From Actinomycetales bacterium (GTDB taxonomy: Bacteria > Actinomycetota > Actinomycetes > Actinomycetales > BWSM-131): a stretch of DNA of 17,805 nucleotides. Shown piece by piece: positions 6,912 to 14,773 of the stretch. The number at the start of each line of letters is the position of its first letter. The first letter of the stretch is position 1. The notes below the pieces were generated by a model, which saw only the letters and a list, made by a program, of their open reading frames with translations, was not told where the DNA came from and made no database searches. A program made the translations under genes and the position numbers. The stretch spans positions 1-17,805 of the forward strand of contig JASBSH010000389.1 in assembly GCA_030149025.1 (NCBI GenBank), given 5' to 3'.

Positions 6912-8819
6912 GTGACGAATTCCGGGACGAACCTGCTGACCCGTGTCCGCAGCCCCCGTGACCTGCGGGGGCTGACTCGTGATCAGCTGACCGCGCTGGC
7001 AGGGGAGATCCGGCACTACCTCGTCCAGTCCGTCGCCCGGACCGGAGGTCACCTCGGGCCCAACCTCGGTGTCGTCGAGCTGACCATCGCCCTGCACCGG
7101 GTGTTCGAGTCGCCGAGGGACACCATCGTCTTCGACACCGGCCACCAGTCCTACGTCCACAAGCTCCTGACCGGTCGCCAGGACCTGTCGACCCTCCGGA
7201 CCAAGGGTGGCGTGGCCGGTTACCCGTGCAGGGCCGAGTCGGAGCACGACGTGGTGGAGAACTCCCACGCGTCGGCCTCGCTGTCCTGGGCGGACGGGAT
7301 CGCCCGGGCGCGTCAACTGCGCGGCGAGAGCGACCGGTACACGGTGGCTGTCATTGGTGACGGCGCTCTCACCGGCGGCATGGCCTGGGAGGCGCTGAAC
7401 AACATCGCCGCGAGCGACAACCGGAAGCTGGTCATCGTCGTCAACGACAACGAGCGCTCCTACGCCCCGACGATCGGCGGGCTCGCCCACCACCTGTCGA
7501 CCCTGCGCACCACGCGCGGGTACGAGCGGTTCCTGGAGTGGGGCAAGCAGGCGCTGCGTCGCGGCGGCGCGCCCGGGCGCCTGGCGTTCGACACCCTCCA
7601 CGGCATGAAGAAGGGGCTGAAGGACATCATCGCCCCGCAGGGGATGTTCGAGGACCTCGGCCTGAAGTACGTCGGACCGGTCGACGGCCACGACGTGGAG
7701 GCCGTCGAGCACGCGCTCCAGCGCGCCAAGGCATTCGGCGGGCCGGTGATCGTCCACACCATCACCCGCAAGGGCAACGGGTACCTGCCGGCGATGAACG
7801 ACGACGCCGACCAGTTCCACGCCGTCGGCGTCATCGACCCGGACACCGGCTGCCCGGTGAGCGCGGGGGGCCCGCAGTGGACGTCGATCTTCGCCGAGGA
7901 GATGGTGAAGCTCGCCCGGGAGCGCAGCGACGTGGTCGGGATCACCGCCGCCATGCTGATCCCCGTCGGCCTGCACCGGTTCGCCGAGGAGTACCCGGAG
8001 AGGGTCTTCGACGTCGGCATCGCCGAGCAGCACGCCGTGACGAGTGCCGCAGGGATGGCGTTCGCCGGCCTGCACCCGGTCGTCGCCGTGTACGCCACCT
8101 TCCTGAACCGGGCGCTCGACCAGGTGCTGATGGACGTCGCCCTGCACAAGGCGGGTGTGACGTTCGTCCTCGACCGCGCCGGGGTGACCGGCCCGGACGG
8201 GCCGAGCCACCACGGCATGTGGGACCTCGCGCTCCTGCAGGTGGTCCCCGGCATCCGCATCGCGGCCCCGCGGGACGCGGTCACCCTCGCCGAGGAGCTG
8301 CGGGAGGCCGTCGCGGTGGACGACGGGCCGACGGTGGTCCGGTTCGCCAAGGACACTGTCCCCCAGCCGATCCCCGCGCTCGAGCGCATCGGCGACGTGG
8401 ACGTGCTGCGCCGGACCCCGGGGGCCGACGTCCTGGTCCTGTCCGTCGGCACGCTGGCGAGGACCGCCCTGGAGGTGTCCGACCGGCTGGCCGACCAGGG
8501 CGTCCCCTCCACGGTCGTGGACCCCCGCTGGGTCGTCCCGGTAGCCGACGAGCTGGTCGAGCTCGCGAAACGACACCGGTTGGTCGTCACGATCGAGGAC
8601 GGGCTGCGGGCAGGTGGCGTCGGTGCCCAGCTCGCCCAGCGCCTGCGGGACGCTTCGGTGGCCACACCCGTGCACCAGGTGGGCATCCCCACCGAGTTCA
8701 TCGAGCACGCGAGCCGGGCGCAGGTGCTCTCCCGGATCGGTCTGACCGGCCAAGACATCGCCCGGGCGGTCGTCGAGCGGATCAGCTCACTCGACGAGAA
8801 CACACTGCTGCCGCACTGA
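6912..8819 (+). CDS. dxs: 1-deoxy-D-xylulose-5-phosphate synthase
   Basis: Dxs condenses pyruvate and glyceraldehyde 3-phosphate, using thiamine diphosphate and Mg2+, to make DXP. This is the entry step of the MEP isoprenoid pathway and also feeds thiamine and pyridoxal synthesis. The 635-residue length is normal. Visible motifs are GGHLGPNLG with His47, GHQSYVHKLLTGR, SHASASLSWADG, the ThDP motif GDGALTGG (from Gly149) through WEALNN, and the catalytic glutamate Glu372 in GIAEQHAV. Next come DRAGVTGPDGPSHHGMWD and a C-terminal transketolase-like domain from about residue 500. AAMLIPVGLHRF replaces the more usual AAMxxGTG wording, as I recall for other actinobacterial Dxs. The GTG start is chosen because homologues begin a few residues before LLTRVRSPRDL. 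Transcription is probably separate from the preceding gene (see the -10 at 6899). Confidence 0.97.
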   Translation: MTNSGTNLLTRVRSPRDLRGLTRDQLTALAGEIRHYLVQSVARTGGHLGPNLGVVELTIALHRVFESPRDTIVFDTGHQSYVHKLLTGRQDLSTLRTKGGVAGYPCRAESEHDVVENSHASASLSWADGIARARQLRGESDRYTVAVIGDGALTGGMAWEALNNIAASDNRKLVIVVNDNERSYAPTIGGLAHHLSTLRTTRGYERFLEWGKQALRRGGAPGRLAFDTLHGMKKGLKDIIAPQGMFEDLGLKYVGPVDGHDVEAVEHALQRAKAFGGPVIVHTITRKGNGYLPAMNDDADQFHAVGVIDPDTGCPVSAGGPQWTSIFAEEMVKLARERSDVVGITAAMLIPVGLHRFAEEYPERVFDVGIAEQHAVTSAAGMAFAGLHPVVAVYATFLNRALDQVLMDVALHKAGVTFVLDRAGVTGPDGPSHHGMWDLALLQVVPGIRIAAPRDAVTLAEELREAVAVDDGPTVVRFAKDTVPQPIPALERIGDVDVLRRTPGADVLVLSVGTLARTALEVSDRLADQGVPSTVVDPRWVVPVADELVELAKRHRLVVTIEDGLRAGGVGAQLAQRLRDASVATPVHQVGIPTEFIEHASRAQVLSRIGLTGQDIARAVVERISSLDENTLLPH

Positions 8820-8835
8820 CTGTGTGGCGATCCCA

Positions 8836-8904
8836 CATGGGTCCTCCTGCGCGGGTTCCGTAACGTTCCGGCCCAACAGCGGTTCGGAACGAGGAGGACC
8901 CATG
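8836..8904 (+). promoter_or_regulatory. Large stem-forming leader that encloses the start site of the binding-protein gene
   Basis: Bases 8836-8848 are the exact reverse complement of 8892-8904, which contain the whole Shine-Dalgarno (AGGAGGA) and the ATG. Directly inside, CGTTCCG (8864-8870) pairs perfectly with CGGAACG (8885-8891), so the right side 8885-8904 would be paired without a break. A smaller competing hairpin (TGTGG 8823-8827 with CCACA 8833-8837) overlaps the edge of the left arm. In RNA covering the whole element, translation initiation would be masked. A possible -10 (TAACGT, 8861-8866) lies between the arms, and RNA from it would lack the left arm. Whether this works as RNA or as a DNA operator pair is inference. 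Confidence 0.6.
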
Positions 8905-10182
8905 CGACTACCTATCCGATGGGCCGGCAGGCACAGGCGAGCGATTCGATTGTTTGGTGTTTCCGGTGTTTCGGGTGCGACGACCCTGCTGAAGCGTGCG
9001 GTCGTCGTCACCCTGGCCGTGGCCCTGGCGGCCTGCGGCGCACCCGGCTCCCCCGGCAGCAGCGACTCCGGTGGCGATGCCACCAGCGCGGCCGACAGCT
9101 CGGAGCCGTTCAAGGTCGGCATCGTGTACTCCAAGACCGGTCCGCTGGCGACCTACGGCGAGCAGTACCGGAAGGGTTTCGACGCCGGTCTCACCTTCGC
9201 CACGGACGGCAGCGGCGAGGTGAACGGCCGCCCCGTCGAGGTGACCGAGGTCGACGACGCGGGTGACCCGGCCAAGGCCGTCTCCGCGGCGACCGACCTG
9301 ATCGGCCAGGGCTACAAGGTGATCGCAGGCTCCACCGCCTCCGGAGTGGCCTTGCAGGTGGCGCCGCTGGCGGAGGAGAACAAGGTGCTGTTCATCTCGG
9401 GCCCCGCCGCCGTGGACGCGATCACCGGTGCCAACCGGTACACGTTCCGCTCCGGGCGCCAGACCTACCAGGACATCCTCACCGCCGCGTCCTTCATCGG
9501 CGACGCCAAGGGCAAGACCGTCATGGTCTTCGCCCAGGACAGCGCCTTCGGGCAGGCCAACGCCGCAGCGGTCAAGGGGGTGCTGGGCGCACAGGGGGCC
9601 ACGGTGAAGGAGCTCCTGGTCCCGGCCGCCGCGACCGACCTGACCCCGTTCGCGCGCCAGGCGGCCGACGCCAAGCCCGACCTGCTCTTCGTCGCCTGGG
9701 CCGGCGCCAACGCCACCCAGATGTGGCAGTCGCTGGAGCAGCAGGGCGCCTTCGAGGCCAGCACGGTCGTGACCGGTCTCGACATCAAACCGACCCACGC
9801 CGTCTTCGGCCCCGCCGCCGACAAGATCCAGTTCCTGTCGCACTTCTTCGAGGGCGCGGCGGACAACGAGGCCTACCAGGCGCTGGACAAGGGGATGAAG
9901 GACGCCGGCGGCGAGGTGGACCTGTTCACCAACGACGGCTTCGTGGCGGCGCAGATGATCGTGCGGGCCCTCGCCGAGGGCGGTGACGACGTCGAGAAGA
10001 TGGTCGACGCCCTGGAGGGTTACCAGTTCGAAGGGCCCAAGGGGTCGATGACGGTGCGCGCCGAGGACCACGCCCTGATCCAGCCGATGTTCACCGCCCG
10101 CCTGGTCAAGAAGGGCGACACGTACGTCCCCGAGCTCGTGGACACCCTCGAGCCGGACGCGGTCGCACCCCCCACGCAGTGA
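8902..10182 (+). CDS. Branched-chain-amino-acid-type ABC transporter substrate-binding lipoprotein
   Basis: This is the extracellular solute receptor of a HAAT-family importer, anchored to the membrane by lipid. The 426-residue protein has a lipoprotein signal: basic N-region, hydrophobic AVVVTLAVALAAC and lipobox LAAC with Cys45. A Gly/Ser/Asp-rich tether follows, then a Peripla_BP_6-type fold starting at KVGIVYSKTGPLATYGEQ, with VDDAGDPAKAV, VIAGSTASGVALQVAPLAEE and a C-terminal YQFEGPKGSMTVRAEDHALIQP block typical of LivJ-like proteins. The frame is open back to 8824, but ATG 8902 has a near-perfect GAGGAGGA (8891-8898). The N-region before the hydrophobic core is long (about 30 residues), so an internal start remains possible. 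The ligand cannot be inferred. It is the first gene of a seven-gene coupled operon and its start site lies inside a strong potential stem. Confidence 0.92.
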   Translation: MRLPIRWAGRHRRAIRLFGVSGVSGATTLLKRAVVVTLAVALAACGAPGSPGSSDSGGDATSAADSSEPFKVGIVYSKTGPLATYGEQYRKGFDAGLTFATDGSGEVNGRPVEVTEVDDAGDPAKAVSAATDLIGQGYKVIAGSTASGVALQVAPLAEENKVLFISGPAAVDAITGANRYTFRSGRQTYQDILTAASFIGDAKGKTVMVFAQDSAFGQANAAAVKGVLGAQGATVKELLVPAAATDLTPFARQAADAKPDLLFVAWAGANATQMWQSLEQQGAFEASTVVTGLDIKPTHAVFGPAADKIQFLSHFFEGAADNEAYQALDKGMKDAGGEVDLFTNDGFVAAQMIVRALAEGGDDVEKMVDALEGYQFEGPKGSMTVRAEDHALIQPMFTARLVKKGDTYVPELVDTLEPDAVAPPTQ

Positions 10183-10970
10183 CGACGCCGACGCTGACGG
10201 CCGCAGGGGCGGGGGCCGGCGCCCCTGCGGCTCGGCTCGCCGCCCGGCAGGTCGGGTGGACGATCGGGGGCGCCCAGATCCTGGACGACGTCACGCTCGA
10301 CGTGCGGGACGGCGAGCTGCTCGCACTCATCGGCCCCAACGGCGCCGGCAAGTCCACCCTGCTGAACATGTTCAGCGGCGTCAGGCGGCCCACGACCGGG
10401 ACCATCGAGCTGGACGGCGAGGACGTCACCAGGGTCTCCGCCGCGGGCCGGGCCCGGCGCGGCCTCGGCCGGACCTTCCAGACCTCCAGCCTGTTCGACG
10501 GGGTGACGTCGCTGGAGAACGTGCGGCTCGCCGTCCAGAGCCGGAAACCGGGTGCGCTCAGCCCGTTCCGCCGTGCGGAGGCCGCCGAGGACGTCGCCGA
10601 GAGCCGTGAGCTGCTGGAGCAGGTCGGGATGGGCCGACGGGCCGGGCACCCGGCCGGGGCGCTGTCGCACGGCGACCGGCGAAAGCTCGAGGTGGCCGTC
10701 GCGCTGGCGCGCCGGCCGCGGGTCCTGCTGCTCGACGAGCCGATGGCCGGGGTGTCCGTCGAGGACGTCCCCGCGCTCGTGGACCTGATCGGTGGCCTGA
10801 GACAGCGCGGCGTGAGCGTGTGCATGGTGGAGCACCACATGGACGTCGTGCTCGGCCTCGCCGACCGCGTCGCCGTCCTGCACCACGGCTCGTTGCTGGC
10901 CGTCGGCACTCCCGCCGAGGTCACGGCGCACGCCGAGGTCCAGCGGGCGTACCTGGGGGAGGCGCCGTGA
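10179..10970 (+). CDS. ABC transporter ATP-binding protein, LivG-type
   Basis: This is one of two cytoplasmic ATPases energising the cluster A importer. The 263-residue protein has Walker A GPNGAGKST (52-60), signature LSHGDRRKLE (from 162), Walker B VLLLDEP with Asp186/Glu187, and the switch histidine in MVEHHMDVV. The DEPMAGVS wording and the C-terminal AEVQRAYLGEAP ending are characteristic of LivG rather than LivF. The histidine in LSHGD replaces the more common LSYGD or LSGGQ. The GTG start overlaps the upstream stop by four bases (GTGA), implying translational coupling. The first 16 or so residues are an Ala/Gly-rich extension. Confidence 0.93.
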   Translation: MTTPTLTAAGAGAGAPAARLAARQVGWTIGGAQILDDVTLDVRDGELLALIGPNGAGKSTLLNMFSGVRRPTTGTIELDGEDVTRVSAAGRARRGLGRTFQTSSLFDGVTSLENVRLAVQSRKPGALSPFRRAEAAEDVAESRELLEQVGMGRRAGHPAGALSHGDRRKLEVAVALARRPRVLLLDEPMAGVSVEDVPALVDLIGGLRQRGVSVCMVEHHMDVVLGLADRVAVLHHGSLLAVGTPAEVTAHAEVQRAYLGEAP

Positions 10971-11773
10971 CCGGAGCACCGCGGCCCGCCACGAGCCGCG
11001 CACCTGGCGAGCCGCTGCTGACCGTGCGTGACCTGCACGTCCACCTCGGCCGCTCGCACGTCCTGCAGGGTGTGGACCTGGACGTCGAGAAGGGCGCGGT
11101 GACAGGGCTTCTCGGCCGCAACGGGGTGGGCAAGACCACGACGCTGAAGGCACTGCTCGGCCTGGTCCCCAGGACCGGGACGATCCGGCTGCAGGGCGTC
11201 GACGGCTCGATCGAGAAGCGCCCGACGCCCTGGGTCGTTCGGCAGGGCGTCGGTTACGTGCCGGAGGACCGGGAGGTCTTCGCGGGGCTGACGGTCGAGG
11301 AGAACCTGCGCCTGGCCGAGCCGATGGCCCGGGCCACGGGCGTCGAGCCGGACTACGACCAGGTGCACCAGCTGTTCGGTGAGCTGTACGAGCGGCGCAA
11401 GCAGAAGGCGGGCACGCTGTCCGGCGGGCAGCAGCAGATGGTCGCCCTGGCCAGGGTGCTGCTGGGGCGGCCGCGGCTGCTGCTGGTGGACGAGCCGACC
11501 AAGGGTCTGTCGCCCCGTCTGGTCACGGAGGTCGCCCAGGTGCTGGAGCGCGTCGCGGAGCGGACGACGGTGCTGCTCGTGGAGCAGAACCTGTCCGTGG
11601 TGCGCCATCTCGTCCAGCGGGTCGTCGTCCTGGACGCCGGTCGCGTGGTGCACCGGGGCGAGGCTGCTGAGCTGCTCGCGGACGCGGACCGGACCCGTGA
11701 GCTGCTGGGCGTCGGTGCCCGCCGCGACGCGAAGGCCGACGCGGGAACGGCACGACCGGAGGTGACCTCGTGA
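10967..11773 (+). CDS. ABC transporter ATP-binding protein, LivF-type
   Basis: This is the second ATPase of the cluster A importer, 268 residues. Walker A is GRNGVGKTT (from 50), the signature is LSGGQQQMVALARVL (from 151), Walker B is LLLVDEP with Asp175/Glu176, and the H-loop region is VLLVEQNLSVV. The phrases GYVPEDREVFAGLTVEENL and DEPTKGLSPRLV mark it as LivF. The open frame reaches back to 10820, but GTG 10967 overlaps the preceding stop (GTGA) and has a GGGGGAGG at 10955-10962, so the shorter start is chosen. The C-terminus has a charged tail after the usual LLG ending. Confidence 0.92.
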   Translation: MTGAPRPATSRAPGEPLLTVRDLHVHLGRSHVLQGVDLDVEKGAVTGLLGRNGVGKTTTLKALLGLVPRTGTIRLQGVDGSIEKRPTPWVVRQGVGYVPEDREVFAGLTVEENLRLAEPMARATGVEPDYDQVHQLFGELYERRKQKAGTLSGGQQQMVALARVLLGRPRLLLVDEPTKGLSPRLVTEVAQVLERVAERTTVLLVEQNLSVVRHLVQRVVVLDAGRVVHRGEAAELLADADRTRELLGVGARRDAKADAGTARPEVTS

Positions 11774-12654
11774 GCACCCTGCTGCTCCTGCTGGCGACGG
11801 GCCTCGGCCTGGGCGCCCTGTACTTCCTCGTCGCGTCAGGGCTGAGCCTGATCTACGGACTGATGGGCGTGCTCAACTTCGCGCACGGGGCCTTCCTGTC
11901 CGCCGGCGCCTACGGCACGTGGTGGGCGAGTCAGCATCTGCCGGGCGCAGGCCCGGACGGCGCGGGCTTCTGGCTCGCGGTGACGTTCGGCGTTGCGGTC
12001 GGGGCGGTCCTGGCCGCTCTGGTGGAGCTGCTGCTGATCCGGCCGCTGTACCGGCGGCACATCGAGCAGGTGCTCGTCACCGTGGGTCTGAGTCTCGCCG
12101 CAGTGGCTCTGCTGCAAGGCATCTGGGGCTCGGACCCGATCCCGTTCCCACGGCCGTCCTGGACGGCCGGAACGGTGCGCGTGGCCGGTGCCGCCATCCC
12201 CGCCGACCGGTTCCTCCTGATCGCGGCGGCGCTGGCGGTGCTCGGCGGTCTGCTCGCGCTGCTGCGGTACACCCGTGTCGGCCTGGTGATCCGCGCCGGC
12301 GTCGAGAACCGCAGCATGGTCGAGGCGCTCGGCATCGACGTGCGGCGCACCTTCACCCTGGTGTTCGCGGTCGGCGGTGCTGCGGCTGCCCTCGCCGGCG
12401 CCCTAGGCTCGGTGTACCTCGGCAGCGTCACACCGCAGCAGGGCACCTCGCTGCTGATCTTCGCGTTCATCGTCGTGGTGATCGGCGGGCTCGGCTCGGT
12501 CACCGGATCGGCAGCGGCCGCAGTGGTCGTCGGGCTCGTGCAGCAGCTGGCCAACTACTACGCAGCATCGGGCGTCGGCGACCTGTCGGTGGTGCTGCTG
12601 CTGGCGTTCGTCCTGCTGGCACGCCCGCAGGGACTGTCGGGGAGGACGGCGTGA
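11770..12654 (+). CDS. Branched-chain-amino-acid-type ABC permease, LivH-type
   Basis: This is an inner-membrane permease subunit of the cluster A importer. The 294-residue protein is strongly hydrophobic, with about eight predicted membrane segments. LivH hallmarks are GLSLIYGLMGVLNFAHGAF near the N-terminus, the cytoplasmic coupling loop RAGVENRSMVEALGIDVRR, and FIVVVIGGLGSVTGSA followed by LARPQGL at the C-terminus. The GTG start overlaps the LivF-type stop by four bases. It would pair with the LivM-type protein encoded next to form the transmembrane pore. Confidence 0.94.
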   Translation: MSTLLLLLATGLGLGALYFLVASGLSLIYGLMGVLNFAHGAFLSAGAYGTWWASQHLPGAGPDGAGFWLAVTFGVAVGAVLAALVELLLIRPLYRRHIEQVLVTVGLSLAAVALLQGIWGSDPIPFPRPSWTAGTVRVAGAAIPADRFLLIAAALAVLGGLLALLRYTRVGLVIRAGVENRSMVEALGIDVRRTFTLVFAVGGAAAALAGALGSVYLGSVTPQQGTSLLIFAFIVVVIGGLGSVTGSAAAAVVVGLVQQLANYYAASGVGDLSVVLLLAFVLLARPQGLSGRTA

Positions 12655-13838
12655 GCACTCCGCAAGACCTGACCGAGCGGTTCGCGAACCGCGTGAGGGG
12701 CCGCGGCAGCGCCGGGGACGGTACGGGCGGCGAGCCGGGCACCGGGGGCGGGGTGTCGACGTCCGGGTCACGGGCGTCGTGGCGCCGCCGGCTGGGCTGG
12801 GTCGTGCCTGTCGTCGTCCTGCTGGTGCTGGCCTGGCTGCCGTACGTGAACGTGTCCGTCCCGGGGCTGTTCTCCGGAGTGTCCAACAGTCCCGGCACGA
12901 TGCAGCTGCTGGCCCTGTCCCTGACGTTCGGCGGCATCGCCCTGTCGTACGACGTCCTGTTCGGACGCACCGGGCTGCTCAGCTTCGGGCACGCGCTCTT
13001 CGTGGCCGCCGGCTCGTACACGACCGCGCTCGCGCTGGGGCAGCTGCGCGTGGGCTTGCCCGTGGCCGTGCTGCTGGCGGTGGCGGTCGGCGTCGTGCTG
13101 CCCCTCGTGGTCGGCGCGGTCGCGCTGCGGGTGAGCGGGATCGCCTTCGCCATGGTGACGTTGGCGTTCGCGCAGGCGGGCTCGATCCTGGTGCTGCGCA
13201 ACCCGGGTGGGGCCACCGGCGGTGAGGAGGGCCTGCCGCTGCTGCGCGAGCGCGTCCCGGACCTGCTCACCGGCGTGGTGAACGCGCCCTACCGGTACTG
13301 GCTGGCGCTCGCGTACCTGGCGCTGTGCTGGGTGGTCGTAGCGTGGCTCGTGCGCTCCCGCGCGGGGCACGCCTGGGCGGCGGTGCGTGAGAACGCCGAA
13401 CGCCTTGCGGTGCTGGGCGTCTCGACGTACCGGGCGAAGCTGCTGGCGTTCGTCGTCGGCAGCCTGCTCGGCACCCTCGGGGGAGTGGTGCACCTGCTCG
13501 TCGTCGGCGGCGCCACACCCTTCGTGACCACGACGGAGTTCACGCTCGCGCTGCTGGTGATGGTGGTGCTCGGCGGCGCCGGCAGCCGGTGGGGCGCGGT
13601 GATCGGCGGCGTCCTCTACACCTACCTGGACAACCGGCTGCTGCAGCTCGCGTCCTCCGACGTCGTTGCGGGTCTGCCGCCGGTGCTGCGGGTGCCGGCG
13701 TCCGAGCCGTTGTTCGTGCTGGGAACGCTGTTCGTGCTGGTGGTGTTCTTCGCGCCCGGTGGCCTCGCCGGGCGGGTGGCGCGGCGTGGCCGTGGTCGCC
13801 GCACTGCGCCGGCCGTCGAGGGAGAGGATGAGACGTGA
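12651..13838 (+). CDS. Branched-chain-amino-acid-type ABC permease, LivM-type
   Basis: This is the second permease subunit of the cluster A importer, 395 residues. The LivM signature ALSYDVLFGRTGLLSFGHALF lies at about residues 98-118, followed by SGIAFAMVTLAFAQ, the coupling-loop region AVRENAERLAVLGVSTYRAK and VMVVLGGAGSRWGAVIGG. A C-terminal FAPGGLAGRVARRGRGR tail is basic. An unusual hydrophilic N-terminal extension of about 40 residues (Gly/Arg/Ser-rich, including GRGSAGDGTGGEPGTGGG) precedes the first membrane segment. GTG 12651 overlaps the LivH stop by four bases, which fixes the start. An open frame extends far upstream but only as a shadow of the permease gene. Confidence 0.93.
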   Translation: MSTPQDLTERFANRVRGRGSAGDGTGGEPGTGGGVSTSGSRASWRRRLGWVVPVVVLLVLAWLPYVNVSVPGLFSGVSNSPGTMQLLALSLTFGGIALSYDVLFGRTGLLSFGHALFVAAGSYTTALALGQLRVGLPVAVLLAVAVGVVLPLVVGAVALRVSGIAFAMVTLAFAQAGSILVLRNPGGATGGEEGLPLLRERVPDLLTGVVNAPYRYWLALAYLALCWVVVAWLVRSRAGHAWAAVRENAERLAVLGVSTYRAKLLAFVVGSLLGTLGGVVHLLVVGGATPFVTTTEFTLALLVMVVLGGAGSRWGAVIGGVLYTYLDNRLLQLASSDVVAGLPPVLRVPASEPLFVLGTLFVLVVFFAPGGLAGRVARRGRGRRTAPAVEGEDET

Positions 13839-14773
13839 CCGAATCGCCCCTGGTGCTGCACGACCTGACCCCGTCGTCCGGGGACGACGCGCCGCTCGTC
13901 CTCGCGCTGCACGGGATCACCGCGAACGGTCTCGCCTGGCGCGCGATCGGCCAGAGGCTGGACGGCGAGGTGCGGCTCGTTGCTCCCGACCTGCGGGGGC
14001 GTGCCTGCAGCCGCGACGTCGGGCTGGAGGCGGGTGCGCGCAGCGGCGCTGCGGCGGGGGACGAGGCGGGCCTCGCCGCCCACGCCCGTGACGTCGTCGG
14101 CGTGCTGGACGCCCTCGGCGCGCAGGGCGCACTGCTGGTCGGGCACTCCATGGGCGCGTTCGTCGCGGCGCTGACCGCGGCGCGCTACCCGCAGCGGGTG
14201 TCCGCGCTCGTACTCGTCGACGGCGGAGTCGGTTTCCCCGCGCCCGACGACACCGACATCGACGCTGCGCTGCAAGCCGTGATCGGGCCGGCGATGCAGC
14301 GGCTGACGATGACGTTCGGCAGCGAGCAGGAGTACCTCGACTTCTGGTCCGCCCACCCGGCGCTCGGGCCGCTCCTTGCGGGGGATGCGGGGGGATTCCC
14401 GCCCGGAGCACGGGACGTGCTGGTCCACTACCTGGTGCATGACCTGGTCGACGGCGAGGACGGGCGGCTTCGCTCGTCCTGCCGCCTTGACGCGATACGG
14501 GCCGACGGCCGGGACGTGCTTGCCGATCCCGAGACCCTGTCCGCGGTGCGCACGACCAGCGTGCCGACGACGTTCCTCTGGGCGCCGCGCGGGCTGCTGG
14601 ACGAGCCCCAGGGTCTGTACGACGAGAGCCGGCTCGCCGCAGCCGACCTTCCGGATCGCGTCCGCGTGCAGAAGGTCGACGGCACGAACCACTACACGGT
14701 CATCTGGAACGAGCCGGGTGTCGACGCGGTTACCTCGGCGATCCTGGCGGCGACCATGCAGTTGCGCACTTGA
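13835..14773 (+). CDS. Alpha/beta-hydrolase-fold enzyme, substrate unknown
   Basis: This 312-residue cytoplasmic protein has the alpha/beta hydrolase core: the oxyanion motif LALHGITANG (His26-Gly27), APDLRGRACS, the nucleophile elbow GHSMG with Ser105, and a likely catalytic histidine, His286, in GTNHYTVIW. The acidic triad member is not certain. A cap-like segment lies between about residues 130 and 230. The family covers esterases, lactonases, amidases and C-C hydrolases, so the reaction cannot be named. The GTG start overlaps the LivM stop by four bases, and its own stop overlaps the next gene likewise. Locked inside an importer operon, it probably hydrolyses the imported compound or a product of it; that is inference from context. 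Confidence 0.85.
   Translation: MTESPLVLHDLTPSSGDDAPLVLALHGITANGLAWRAIGQRLDGEVRLVAPDLRGRACSRDVGLEAGARSGAAAGDEAGLAAHARDVVGVLDALGAQGALLVGHSMGAFVAALTAARYPQRVSALVLVDGGVGFPAPDDTDIDAALQAVIGPAMQRLTMTFGSEQEYLDFWSAHPALGPLLAGDAGGFPPGARDVLVHYLVHDLVDGEDGRLRSSCRLDAIRADGRDVLADPETLSAVRTTSVPTTFLWAPRGLLDEPQGLYDESRLAAADLPDRVRVQKVDGTNHYTVIWNEPGVDAVTSAILAATMQLRT

Noticed and set aside
6468..8753. Long minus-strand open frame opposite dxs
   Set aside because: It is a compositional shadow of dxs. The translation is rich in Gly/Arg/His/Asp repeats without recognisable domains, while dxs motifs are complete on the + strand.
8824..8901. Upstream in-frame extension of the cluster A receptor
   Set aside because: It would place the paired leader inside the coding region and give an overlong signal peptide. 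ATG 8902 has an excellent Shine-Dalgarno.
8919..8960. Possible twin-arginine signal in the receptor N-terminus
   Set aside because: Arginines are present (RHRRAIRL) but do not fit the S-R-R-x-F-L-K pattern, and the lipobox LAAC fits Sec/lipoprotein export.
10820..10966. Upstream in-frame extension of the first LivF-type ATPase
   Set aside because: It overlaps the end of the LivG gene by 150 bases with Arg-rich shadow sequence. The GTGA overlap at 10967 is the consistent operon pattern.
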